Shown: positions 17,229 to 25,163 of the stretch, piece after piece | How positions within the stretch are numbered: the stretch's first letter is position 1 | How the letters are laid out: every line of letters begins with the position of its first letter | Assembly: GCA_017983635.1 (NCBI GenBank) | Contig: JAGOBA010000004.1 | Coordinates: 310,001-374,000 of the forward strand | Source: Alphaproteobacteria bacterium | GTDB lineage: Bacteria; Pseudomonadota; Alphaproteobacteria; Micropepsales; Micropepsaceae | DNA: 64,000 nucleotides | Direction of reading: 5' to 3' | Position numbers and translations under genes: made by a program | Notes under the pieces: generated by a model | What the model saw: only the letters and a program-made list of their open reading frames with translations | Databases searched by the model: none | Told to the model about the DNA's origin: nothing

Positions 17229-18830
17229 TTAGCCTTTGATTATCGACTCCGCCGCGCGCCGTGCCGTGATCACGCAGGAGAGCAGAAACGTCCCCTCCAG
17301 CGCGCGATGCCCGTGACTGCCGCCGCCGCCAAATCCCGCCGCCTCGCCCACGGCATAGAGCCCCGGCACCGGCTGACCGGAACCGTTCAACGCCCGGCTG
17401 CGCAAGTCGGTCACGATCCCGCCCAACGACTTGCGCGTCACGATGTGCTCGCACATCGCGATCAACGGTCCGCCTTTGGCATCGAGAATCCGTTGAGGCT
17501 TTGCCAGCCGCATTTTGTCGCCGCGATAGCCGCGCAACTCTTCGATCAGCCGCCGCTGCTCGTCAGCCGTGCCGGAGGCCACGGTCAGATCGAACCGTGC
17601 GATCTCGTCGTGGAGCGCCTGCGCATCAAGCTGCGCCTTCGGCTTCAACGCGTTCATCTTCGCGACCAGATCGGTTACATTGTCGGCCACAAGCACATCG
17701 GGGCAGTTCGTCGTCAGATCGTCGACGAGCCACTTGTTGCCGGCCAACATATCCAACACGAACCGAACGATCCGCCGTTCGCGCAGGGCGGGGTTCCAAT
17801 CGGCTCCCGACGCCGCCAACTCCTTCAGAGCAATCCGGCGGTTCAAAATCTGCCAGGTAAATCCGAGCGGCGATCCGGCGACGCGTTGTACCAGATCGTA
17901 TGTGTCGAATCCCGACACCATCGGCGGTACCATTCGCTTGCCGTGCGCGTCGACCCACAGCGCCGACTTCGGTGGCACCAAGCTCACGCCATGCCCCGGC
18001 CAGCCCGGCCGCGGATGGCGAATGCCGCCGGCGTAGTTCCACATGCGCCCGACATTGTCGACGTTCGCACCCACGGCCTTCGCGGCATCGAGCGCCCGCC
18101 CGTCCGCGCCGGGATGCGTGCCCAGCAAGATCGTTTCCGGCACTTTCAAATCGTTGCCGGGGTCCCAGGCCTTGCGCACCTGTTTCAGATCGCCGCCGAT
18201 CCCGCCGGCCGCGATCACCACGACATCCGCCGACGCGCGAAACTCCTCACCGCCGTCGATCTCGCCGCTGCAGGCATAGACCTTGCCGTTGTGCATATCG
18301 ATGCGATCGACCCGGTGGCCGAAGCAAAGCCCCAGCCGCTCCCGCGCATGGCGGTGCGCGCGCAAGGCTTTGATTAGTTGCGTGATCAGGTGCTTCGCCG
18401 TACCCCAGGTCAGGTGAAACCGCGGTACGGAGTTGCCCCGCGGCGTCTGCCCGCGCTCGACCCACAAGACGACCGGCATCCAGCGAATGGCGAACGGCTT
18501 CAACCAATCGCGCCCATCGGGCGTCGAGCGCTCGACCAGATGCTTCGCCCAAATCGTGGGCCAGACTTCCCCCGGCTCGAACGCCGCAAAGCTCTTCCAA
18601 TCGGCATAGGCTTGCTCGGGCGAGTCCTTGATCTTCATCCGCCGTTGCTCGGGGCTGTCGACGAAGAACATGCCGCCGAACGCCTCCAGCGCCGACCCAC
18701 CGAACCGCGCCTCGTTTTCGCGCTCCAGAATGATAACGCGCTTGCCGGCATCGAGCAGCTGCAGTGCGGTCACGACACCCGCAATGCCGCCCCCCACGAT
18801 CGCCACATCCGCCTGATACGCCTTCGCCAT
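17229..18830 (-). CDS. FAD-dependent dehydrogenase (KSTD / fumarate-reductase-type flavoprotein)
   Basis: About 533 residues from the ATG at 18830 (GGAGAATCGGA upstream). The N-terminal Rossmann motif is DVAIVGGGIAGVVTALQLL, ending in the acidic ILERE. The C-terminus has the FAD-contacting LYAVGEAAGFGGGGSHGHRA and EGTFLLSCV. The layout matches the FAD_binding_2 family that includes 3-ketosteroid-delta1-dehydrogenase and the 'FAD-binding dehydrogenase' group COG3573. It probably removes two hydrogens next to a carbonyl of an organic substrate in the cytoplasm; the substrate is unknown. It is first in an operon with the ThDP enzyme at 15633, which suggests a shared degradative step (inference). 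Confidence 0.87.
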   Translation of the reverse strand: MAKAYQADVAIVGGGIAGVVTALQLLDAGKRVIILERENEARFGGSALEAFGGMFFVDSPEQRRMKIKDSPEQAYADWKSFAAFEPGEVWPTIWAKHLVERSTPDGRDWLKPFAIRWMPVVLWVERGQTPRGNSVPRFHLTWGTAKHLITQLIKALRAHRHARERLGLCFGHRVDRIDMHNGKVYACSGEIDGGEEFRASADVVVIAAGGIGGDLKQVRKAWDPGNDLKVPETILLGTHPGADGRALDAAKAVGANVDNVGRMWNYAGGIRHPRPGWPGHGVSLVPPKSALWVDAHGKRMVPPMVSGFDTYDLVQRVAGSPLGFTWQILNRRIALKELAASGADWNPALRERRIVRFVLDMLAGNKWLVDDLTTNCPDVLVADNVTDLVAKMNALKPKAQLDAQALHDEIARFDLTVASGTADEQRRLIEELRGYRGDKMRLAKPQRILDAKGGPLIAMCEHIVTRKSLGGIVTDLRSRALNGSGQPVPGLYAVGEAAGFGGGGSHGHRALEGTFLLSCVITARRAAESIIKG

Positions 18831-19012
18831 TCCGATTCTCCGGCCTTGCGGCGCAGCATAGTGTGCGAAATCCGGTCCCGGAACCGCCACCAGCCACTCA
18901 AGGGTTGGGAAATGACACCCTCGTGATCAGCCGGGCGGCGAGAGGTTGTTGCCATTGCACGCCATTCTTCCCAGTCTGCGGCCGTCGCTAACCCGGATTC
19001 TGCGAGACCTCC

Positions 19013-20839
19013 ATGCTGTCCCAGAAATTGCTGTCGGCCGCTGCCGCCATCGCCCTTTCGTTGCCGTTGACCGGCTGCCTCGACGATGTCGCGGTGCCCG
19101 CCGATCAGGTCGCCAAAGAGGCGACCCCAAGTGCCTCAAAGGCGCTGCAACAGATATTCGCCGACAGCGACGAAGCGTCCCTGAAGCTGAGCCCGATCGG
19201 CGCGCTGTTCCGCGGCGATCAGCGTTACGCGGGGGAGTTCGGCGACTACATCACCGACGCCTATATCGATCAGTCCCGGCGCGACGCGGAAGCCGATCTT
19301 AGGCGGTTGCGCGAGATCGACCGGAAAACGCTCTCGCCGCAGGATCAACTTGCCTACGACGTGTTCGAGTATCAGACGAAGCAGGCGCTTGAAGGCCTTT
19401 CGCCGGCGTTGGTGGTGCTGAGCGCCCCGCGACCGCTGAATCACCTGAACGGTTTGCATGTGCAGTATCCCGACATCAGTTCCGGTAAATCCGCGGCTCG
19501 CTTCCAAACCGTCGAGGATTACGACAACGGTCTGAAGCGCATGACGGGCTTTGTGACCTATATCGATCGCGCCATCGGCCGCATGCGCGAAGGGCTGAAG
19601 TCGGGCGTCGTCGAGTCGAAACTGACGATGCGCCTGATGCTACCCCAGCTCGACGATCTGATCTCGCAGGGTGTCGAGAAGAGTCCGTTTTACCAACCGA
19701 TCAGGGATATTCCAGCGACGTTCGCCGAGGCGGACAAGAAGCGCCTCGCCGCTGCATACCGTGCGATGCTGAGCGATCAGATCATCCCGTCTTACGAACG
19801 CCTGCGCACCTTCGTGAAGAAGGAATATCTGCCCGCTGCGCGGGCGGGCGTCGGTTTGGGCGCGATGAAAGGTGGCGACAAGCTCTACGCCTATTTGGTC
19901 GAGGCCAATACGACGACGAAGCTGACTGCCGACGAGATACACAATCTTGGCCTCAGCGAAGTTGCGCGGATCAAGGGCGAGATGGATGAGGTTCGCCGCA
20001 CCGTCGGATTCAAAGGATCGTTGCACGCGTTCTTCTCGCATCTGCGCACCGCCAAGCAGTTCGAGCCGAAATCGGAAGAAGACCTGCAAGCGCGTTATGC
20101 CGACATTGCCAAGCGGATCGAGGCGGCCATTCCGGGCGCCTTTTCGCTGACGCCCAAGACCAAGATCGAGCTTCGCCCCGTGCCGGACTATCTCGAGCAA
20201 AGCCAGGCGGGCGGCTACTATAACCCCGGAACGCCCGACGGCTCGCGCGCCGGCGTCTTCTACTTCAACAAGTACGATCTGCCGTCGCGCAAAACCTGGG
20301 GTATGGAGACGCTCTATCTGCACGAAGCTGAGCCTGGCCATCACTTCCAAATCAGCCTGGCGCAGGAGAACGAAGGTCTGCCGAAGTTCATGCGCTTCGG
20401 TGGTAACACCGCCTATGTCGAGGGCTGGGCGCTCTATGCCGAATGGCTCGGGCGTGGGCTGGGGATGTACAAGGACCCGTACCAGAAGTTCGGTCATCTC
20501 AACGACGAACAGCTGCGCGCGATGCGGCTTGTTGTCGACACCGGCTTGCACGCGAACGGCTGGAGCCGCGAGAAGGCGATCAATTACATGCTCGACAACT
20601 CGGCGCTCAGCCGGACCGAAACCGTGCAAGAGGTCGACCGCTATATTGCCAACCCCGGCCAAGCGTTGGGTTACAAGGTCGGCCAGCTCACAATCAAGCG
20701 CCTGCGCGCGGAGGCCGAAAAGGCCATGGGCCAACGGTTCGACTTGAAAGCGTTCCACGCCCAAATCCTCGACACCGGCGCCCTGCCGATGGACATCCTG
20801 GAGGCCAAGATCAAGGCCTGGATGGCGACGTCAAAGTAG
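19013..20839 (+). CDS. DUF885 family lipoprotein, putative zinc metallopeptidase
   Basis: A 608-residue lipoprotein: the leader KLLSAAAAIALSLPLTGC ends in a lipobox (L-T-G-C), so it should be anchored in the periplasm. The DUF885 signature is complete: YYNPGTPDGSRAG, the zinc-site-like LYLHEAEPGHHFQISLAQ (H-E-x-x-P-G-H-H), and further on YVEGWALYAEWLGRGLGMY and ANGWSREKAINYM. These proteins are thought to be metallopeptidases; their substrates are undefined. It stands alone, divergent from the flavin-dehydrogenase operon, and is followed by the SPFH gene 74 bp later. It is another secreted peptidase near the TonB/S9 locus. Confidence 0.92.
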   Translation: MLSQKLLSAAAAIALSLPLTGCLDDVAVPADQVAKEATPSASKALQQIFADSDEASLKLSPIGALFRGDQRYAGEFGDYITDAYIDQSRRDAEADLRRLREIDRKTLSPQDQLAYDVFEYQTKQALEGLSPALVVLSAPRPLNHLNGLHVQYPDISSGKSAARFQTVEDYDNGLKRMTGFVTYIDRAIGRMREGLKSGVVESKLTMRLMLPQLDDLISQGVEKSPFYQPIRDIPATFAEADKKRLAAAYRAMLSDQIIPSYERLRTFVKKEYLPAARAGVGLGAMKGGDKLYAYLVEANTTTKLTADEIHNLGLSEVARIKGEMDEVRRTVGFKGSLHAFFSHLRTAKQFEPKSEEDLQARYADIAKRIEAAIPGAFSLTPKTKIELRPVPDYLEQSQAGGYYNPGTPDGSRAGVFYFNKYDLPSRKTWGMETLYLHEAEPGHHFQISLAQENEGLPKFMRFGGNTAYVEGWALYAEWLGRGLGMYKDPYQKFGHLNDEQLRAMRLVVDTGLHANGWSREKAINYMLDNSALSRTETVQEVDRYIANPGQALGYKVGQLTIKRLRAEAEKAMGQRFDLKAFHAQILDTGALPMDILEAKIKAWMATSK

Positions 20840-20913
20840 CGGAAGCTGAGAGAATGTGGACGGGGAGGCTTCCAACCCGGTAGTCTGGGCGCAGCAATCT
20901 CAAAGATGCGCCC

Positions 20914-21828
20914 ATGTTCGGTTTCCGTTACTTCAAGTCCCGCCCCACCGACTACGTGATCCTCTATTCCGGTGGCCGCATTCGCCGTCAGGGCGTTGGC
21001 CTTGCGGGCTTTGTTTACGTGCCGTTCGCGACGGCCGCCGCGGTGCCGACGGATGCGCGCGACGAGATCTTTGCGGTTGAAGCGATGACCGTCGACTATC
21101 AGACGATCACGATCCAAGGATTGATCTCGTTCCGCATCAAGGATGCGAGCGTCGCTGGGTCGCGCCAAGACTTCTCGATCAATCTCGCCACCGGCGCCCA
21201 CACCGGCGAGCCGATGAAGCAGATCGTCGAGCGCCTGCGCGCGATCGCGCAAACTGCCTGTCGCGATGCGCTGGTGCGCTCCACGCTCGATGCTGCGCTG
21301 AACAAATCGGACGAGCTCAGCCAAGTCATCATGCGCGGCATAGCCGACGATAAACGCCTCGCTGCCGACGGCATCGGCGTCGACCGTGTGCTCGTGCTGG
21401 CGCTCAAACCAACCCCCGAGATCCGCAAAGCGCTCGAAGCGAATCTGCGCGAACAGCTGCTGCGCCAAGCCGACGCGGCGATGTTCGAACGCCGCCGGGC
21501 CGCCGCGACGGACGAGCACGACTTGAAGCTGCGTGAGGAAGCCAACAAGCGCGAACTCGCAGAGCGCGAACTCGGCAACGAGCAGCAACTCGAAGCCGAA
21601 CGCCGCAAAGTCGCCGAGGCGAAGGCCGAAACCCAAAAGGCCGAAGCGAACGCCGAAGCCGAAGCGCTGCGCATCCGCCTCAAACCCTGGACCGAGATCA
21701 GCGCGCAGCATATCGGCGCCATGGCGTTCAAAGATTGGGCGAACCGCAACACCGCGCTGACCTCGCTCTCGCTCGGCGCCGACGCGATGGAGCGCCTCGC
21801 CAATCAGCTGACGGCCAAGCCGGAGTAG
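20914..21828 (+). CDS. SPFH/Band-7 domain protein
   Basis: A 304-residue protein with an SPFH (prohibitin-like) domain in the first ~190 residues (SGGRIRRQGVGLAGFVYVPFATAAAVP, then VDYQTITIQGLISFRIKD) and a long charged coiled coil from about residue 190 to 260 (AMFERRRAAATDEHDL... rich in Glu/Lys/Arg/Ala). There is no clear N-terminal transmembrane helix, unlike stomatins. SPFH proteins build ring or cage scaffolds on membranes. The next gene, an NAD-kinase-like protein, starts 5 bp downstream and is surely co-expressed. Confidence 0.88.
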   Translation: MFGFRYFKSRPTDYVILYSGGRIRRQGVGLAGFVYVPFATAAAVPTDARDEIFAVEAMTVDYQTITIQGLISFRIKDASVAGSRQDFSINLATGAHTGEPMKQIVERLRAIAQTACRDALVRSTLDAALNKSDELSQVIMRGIADDKRLAADGIGVDRVLVLALKPTPEIRKALEANLREQLLRQADAAMFERRRAAATDEHDLKLREEANKRELAERELGNEQQLEAERRKVAEAKAETQKAEANAEAEALRIRLKPWTEISAQHIGAMAFKDWANRNTALTSLSLGADAMERLANQLTAKPE

Positions 21829-21833
21829 GGCGG

Positions 21834-22712
21834 TTGCGCCAGCGTGTCGTTCTTCTCACGCGGCCGTCGGCGAAGCAAAACTTCGTCGCGCGCTACGGCA
21901 GCGAGGGGCAGACGAAGTTCGTCATGGCCCAGTCCGTGCGCGGCCGCGCCGACTTCGCGAAGGCCGAAGTCGAAGACACCGCCCAATCGCGCGCCACCTG
22001 GCGCATCCGCAAAGCCATGCCGGCCGACGTGAAGCTCGCCGAGATCGACCGTTCGATGGTGGCGCAATTCCTGTTCGAGCCGCACGACCTCGTGGTGGCG
22101 ATCGGCCAGGACGGGCTGGTCGCCAACGTCGGCAAATACCTCGACGGCCAGCCGCTTGCCGGCGTGAACCCCGATCCCGGCTCGATCGACGGAAGCCTGT
22201 TGGCCTTCAATGTCGACACGTTCATCGCGTCCCTGAATGAAGTTCTGAACGACCGCCGCCCCGTCCGCGAGGCGACGCTGGCGCAGGCCGAAACTTCCGA
22301 TCGCCAAAGCCTGCGCGGCTTGAACGAAATTTTCGTCGGCGTGCCCAGCCATCAATCGGCGCGCTATCGCATCAGACTCGGCACCCAAGAAGAGGTGCAA
22401 TCGTCGAGCGGCCTGATCGTCTCGACCGGCACAGGCTCGACCGGCTGGCTGAAGTCGCTGCGCGGCGACGACGCCGTGTTCGACCCCGCCGCCGACGAGC
22501 TTCACTTCGTGGTGCGCGAAGCCTGGCCGGGCAGGGGCTTTGCTGCGACGCTCATCGAAGGCCGCGTCACCCGCGACGCCCCGCTCCTGATCGAGTCGCG
22601 CATGGAAGGCACGATCTTCGCCGATGGCATTGAAGCCGATGCCATCCGCTTCGACGCCGGCCTCACCGCCACAATAGCCCCGGCCGAACGCCGTGTGCGC
22701 CTGGTGCAGTAA
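21834..22712 (+). CDS. NAD-kinase-like protein coupled to the SPFH protein
   Basis: About 292 residues from a TTG at 21834 that sits just after GGAGTAGGGCGG; the longer frame runs far into the SPFH gene. The core fits the ATP-NAD/diacylglycerol kinase fold: a DLVVAIGQDGLVANVGKYL strand in place of the canonical GGDGT motif, then VNPDP, and the second signature SSGLIVSTGTGSTGWLKS, which matches the S-T-x-T-G-S-T loop of NAD kinases. The altered first motif (GQDG) makes NAD phosphorylation uncertain. It may bind a dinucleotide, or phosphorylate another substrate. It is tightly coupled to the SPFH gene. Confidence 0.78.
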   Translation: MRQRVVLLTRPSAKQNFVARYGSEGQTKFVMAQSVRGRADFAKAEVEDTAQSRATWRIRKAMPADVKLAEIDRSMVAQFLFEPHDLVVAIGQDGLVANVGKYLDGQPLAGVNPDPGSIDGSLLAFNVDTFIASLNEVLNDRRPVREATLAQAETSDRQSLRGLNEIFVGVPSHQSARYRIRLGTQEEVQSSSGLIVSTGTGSTGWLKSLRGDDAVFDPAADELHFVVREAWPGRGFAATLIEGRVTRDAPLLIESRMEGTIFADGIEADAIRFDAGLTATIAPAERRVRLVQ

Positions 22713-22718
22713 GGGCAA

Positions 22719-22814
22719 TTGGCACAAGTGGCACACCCCGACTGGGAGAAGAGCCCGTTGCTACTCAAGAACGAAGAAGGCGATTGGATCCAAAGCTGCA
22801 AGCTCTCGGAGTAG
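22719..22814 (+). CDS. Possible 31-residue small protein after the NAD-kinase-like gene
   Basis: An open frame of 31 codons starts at TTG (22719), 6 bp after the NAD-kinase-like stop, with AAGGG just upstream. It encodes (M)AQVAHPDWEKSPLLLKNEE and ends GDWIQSCKLSE. The composition (Trp, Lys, Glu, few Arg or Pro) is unlike the out-of-frame noise of this GC-rich sequence and resembles a real soluble peptide. It would be the third gene of the SPFH operon. No other support is available. Confidence 0.4.
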   Translation: MAQVAHPDWEKSPLLLKNEEGDWIQSCKLSE

Positions 22815-22934
22815 GCTTTTCCCGTGGGACGTTCTCGCCGTCCCGGCAAGGCCTGCCAGCCGCGAGCGCGGCCCCCATATCACTCCCCCCGAAATGATGC
22901 ACCCAAGTTCTATTGAAGCTCGCTGTTTCCGCCG

Positions 22935-23201
22935 TTAACCTGCGATGTAAAGTATGGCGCCCACCACGTGCAGGGCGGCGACGGCGATGAGGATGCCGCC
23001 AAAGGGTTGCTTGCGGGTCTTGTGGCGTAGGACCTGTTGGGCCGTTAGTGCGCCCAGACTGCCGCCAATGAATGCGAGGCTTAGCAACGTGAGTTCGGGT
23101 GTGCGGGGGCGGTTGCTCTCAGCAGCAGCCTTGTCCAGCGCAAAGGCGGCGAAGGTGAACAGATTGATCGCCGCAAGGTACGTCCAGAGGGTCAGAGGCA
23201 T
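22935..23201 (-). CDS. DUF1294 family small membrane protein
   Basis: About 88 residues from the ATG at 23201. PLTLWTYLAAINLFTFAAFALDK, the segment RTPELTLLSLAFIGGSLGAL and RHKTRKQPF are the standard DUF1294 layout: two or three membrane helices around a conserved basic 'KTRK' loop. Function unknown. The gene begins 8 bp after the DUF1330 gene stop and is co-directional with it. Confidence 0.88.
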   Translation of the reverse strand: MPLTLWTYLAAINLFTFAAFALDKAAAESNRPRTPELTLLSLAFIGGSLGALTAQQVLRHKTRKQPFGGILIAVAALHVVGAILYIAG

Positions 23202-23209
23202 AGGTTCCC

Positions 23210-23506
23210 TCACTGCCCGGGCAAGCCCTTCAGCAGTACGATCGGCCCGTCGGACGCGGCCTGGCGGTGGGTGACGATCTCGCGATAGGCGGGGGAGTCC
23301 CACCAGGCGCGCAGTGAGGCTTCGTCGGGGAAGGAGGCGAGGACCATGCGGGTGTGGGGCCACGTGCCTTCAAGGGTTTTCACGTTGTCGTCGACGGCAA
23401 GGAGTGTGCCGCCGAACGGGGCAAACACTTCCATGAAGCGCGATTGGTACGTGCCGTAGGTGGCGGGATCTTTGATCGTGAGTTGGGCAACGATGTAAAC
23501 GGTCAT
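23210..23506 (-). CDS. DUF1330 family protein
   Basis: A 98-residue ferredoxin-like dimeric alpha/beta-barrel protein. The N-terminus TVYIVAQLTIKDPATYGTYQ, the central GTLLAVDDNVKTLEGTWPHTRMVLASFP and the ending WWDSPAYREIV are diagnostic of DUF1330. Members are small cytosolic proteins with no settled role. It is followed 8 bp later by the DUF1294 gene. Confidence 0.9.
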   Translation of the reverse strand: MTVYIVAQLTIKDPATYGTYQSRFMEVFAPFGGTLLAVDDNVKTLEGTWPHTRMVLASFPDEASLRAWWDSPAYREIVTHRQAASDGPIVLLKGLPGQ

Positions 23507-23597
23507 GCGTGAGCTTACGTGCGGGATGCCCGTTCTGCCAAGTCAGGACGTGCACTGTATTGTTGTGACGGGGTCTTTTGATAACGGCTCCGGGGCA

Positions 23598-24068
23598 TCA
23601 TGCTGGCATCATCTCCTCAAACGCATCCAGCCGCCGTACCTCGCCGAGGCCGAGGGTGTCGAATTCATCGCGGGTGCCGCTTGGTGCAAGCCCGATCGCG
23701 CGGAGGGCGACGTTGATTGGGCCTTTCTCGTCGGCGGTGGGTGATAACACCACGCGTCCGCCGATCCATGCGGCGGCGCCTTGAACGCCCGCGCCGCCGA
23801 AGTAATCGGTTTCGATGTAGGCGACCGCGCCGTGCTCGGAGCAGGCGCGCGCAAGCTCCGCCAGGCCGTCTGTCAATCGCCAGAACTCGTGCGCGGCGAG
23901 TGCGGTGGGCCCTTGCGCCGCGACCAGCGCGTCGAAGGCGTCGTCGCTGACGGGGAGTACCAGGCATTCCGCGTGCCCGAGCCGGTAAAACGGCGCCTGG
24001 CCAAGTGCTGCGGACAATGCGGCGAGCGCGGGGCGCTTGCCCACGAATGCACTGATTGAATGCGCCAT
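23598..24068 (-). CDS. Hypothetical protein
   Basis: A 156-residue soluble protein with no signal peptide that I do not recognise. The start (AHSISAFVGKRPALAALSAALG), the central FWRLTDGLAELARACSEHGAVAYIETDYFGGAGVQGAAAWIGGR region around residues 63-106 and the end FDTLGLGEVRRLDAFEEMM look like a conserved family with a mixed alpha/beta fold, reminiscent of small uncharacterised actinobacterial and proteobacterial proteins. It is divergent from the DUF4359 gene, with starts 111 bp apart. Confidence 0.65.
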   Translation of the reverse strand: MAHSISAFVGKRPALAALSAALGQAPFYRLGHAECLVLPVSDDAFDALVAAQGPTALAAHEFWRLTDGLAELARACSEHGAVAYIETDYFGGAGVQGAAAWIGGRVVLSPTADEKGPINVALRAIGLAPSGTRDEFDTLGLGEVRRLDAFEEMMPA

Positions 24069-24179
24069 CCCAAACCTTCAAATCGAACGCGCGCGAGACT
24101 AGCATGCGCGCCGGGGCCTGCCACACTTCCGTCCCAATCGCCGGAAACAGTGCGCCTATCTAAACACGGGGGATTGCGA

Positions 24180-24512
24180 ATGAGCCGTTTGTTACTGGGT
24201 CTGATTCTCGTCGGCGGGTTGCTGTTCGCCACGAACCCATCGCGGCCGGAGTTCAACGCGTTCGTACAGAGCTACGTTGCCAACAAAATCTCGGACGAAG
24301 CGCGCAAGCGCGGCGAGGAGAGCCCCGAGAACGCCGGCCAAATCGGCGGCGCCCTCGTCGGCCTCGTGATGCCGGCACTTCCGATCGAACGCCGCAACTT
24401 CCTGGCCTTTTCGATCTATGACGTGAACCTGTCTCCGAACGAAGCGAAGAAATGCAGCTTCCTCGGCATTGCCGGTCAGTTCCTCCCGCTGAGCGAGTGC
24501 AAGTTGAACTAA
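24180..24512 (+). CDS. DUF4359 family protein
   Basis: About 110 residues from the ATG at 24180, preceded by GGGGG. A single N-terminal hydrophobic helix (RLLLGLILVGGLLFATNPSRPEF) acts as anchor or uncleaved signal. The FLAFSIYDVNLSP and KCSFLGIAGQFLPLSE stretches match the DUF4359 pattern, in which a 'TNP' N-terminus and an 'FSIY...LGI...F.P' end are conserved. It is membrane-tethered with most of the chain outside the cytoplasm. Role unknown. Confidence 0.8.
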   Translation: MSRLLLGLILVGGLLFATNPSRPEFNAFVQSYVANKISDEARKRGEESPENAGQIGGALVGLVMPALPIERRNFLAFSIYDVNLSPNEAKKCSFLGIAGQFLPLSECKLN

Positions 24513-24560
24513 GGATTCCTCACGTACCCAGGCGCAGACAGCGACGCCTCACGTCCAATG

Positions 24561-25085
24561 TTAGGTCAATGCCATCCATGTCAGGGCCAAAAAGGCGATG
24601 ATTGTCGGCACCACGGTCAGCGTCATTCCAAAGGTGCGCGCCATGGGGTGGACGATGTAGCCGGCCCAGAAGGTGACGCGGCCAACGGCAAACAACACCG
24701 CCATTCCGGGAATAAGAGTAAGGTCGTCGTGCGGCAGAGCCACGGCGAGTCCAGCCCACGCGATTGAAGCGAGGATGGCTTGCTCGATCGTGTTTTGATT
24801 GTAGCGAAGGTTGATCTCGAGCGTGGGCGCCGCTGGTGTGCGTGTGCCCTCGATGGCATCCGCAAAGAAGCCGCGTCGAGATGCCCCAAAGACACCAGCC
24901 AGGAGCATCCATCCAGGTACCAGCAGCCAGCGGGCAACGAACCCTAGTCGGCTCCCGGGATCGTCATCAGGGAGAGGGATGTCTTGAAGCAGCTGCGGTG
25001 CATATGCCCAGGCGAGGAGAACCAGTGCGACCGCAGGCGCAGCGCCGGCACCGCCGAGTAGTTGCTTTCGAAGGAGCGTGTTCAT
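24561..25085 (-). CDS. MAPEG family membrane protein
   Basis: A 174-residue protein with four membrane helices. The conserved MAPEG pattern is present: a long polar loop before TLEINLRYNQNTIEQAILA (the N-T-x-E-Q segment), then LFAVGRVTFWAGYIVHPMARTFGMTLT (the R-x-x-x-x-x-G-Y segment). MAPEG proteins include microsomal glutathione transferases and leukotriene synthases; bacterial members of this subgroup are mostly uncharacterised. It converges on the DUF4359 gene and diverges from the GH5 glycosidase gene. Confidence 0.86.
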   Translation of the reverse strand: MNTLLRKQLLGGAGAAPAVALVLLAWAYAPQLLQDIPLPDDDPGSRLGFVARWLLVPGWMLLAGVFGASRRGFFADAIEGTRTPAAPTLEINLRYNQNTIEQAILASIAWAGLAVALPHDDLTLIPGMAVLFAVGRVTFWAGYIVHPMARTFGMTLTVVPTIIAFLALTWMALT

Positions 25086-25163
25086 CGGACACCTTTCTGT
25101 CGGGTTTGAACCCGCGTGCCTCTCGGGTAATAGTCTTCACCGACCAAGAAGGAAAGCGCTGCT

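Noticed and set aside
22693-22938. An 81-codon plus-strand frame after the NAD-kinase-like gene
   Set aside because: It overlaps the kinase end out of frame, and its Arg/Ser/Pro-rich translation is shadow-like. The 31-codon frame at 22719 is more plausible.
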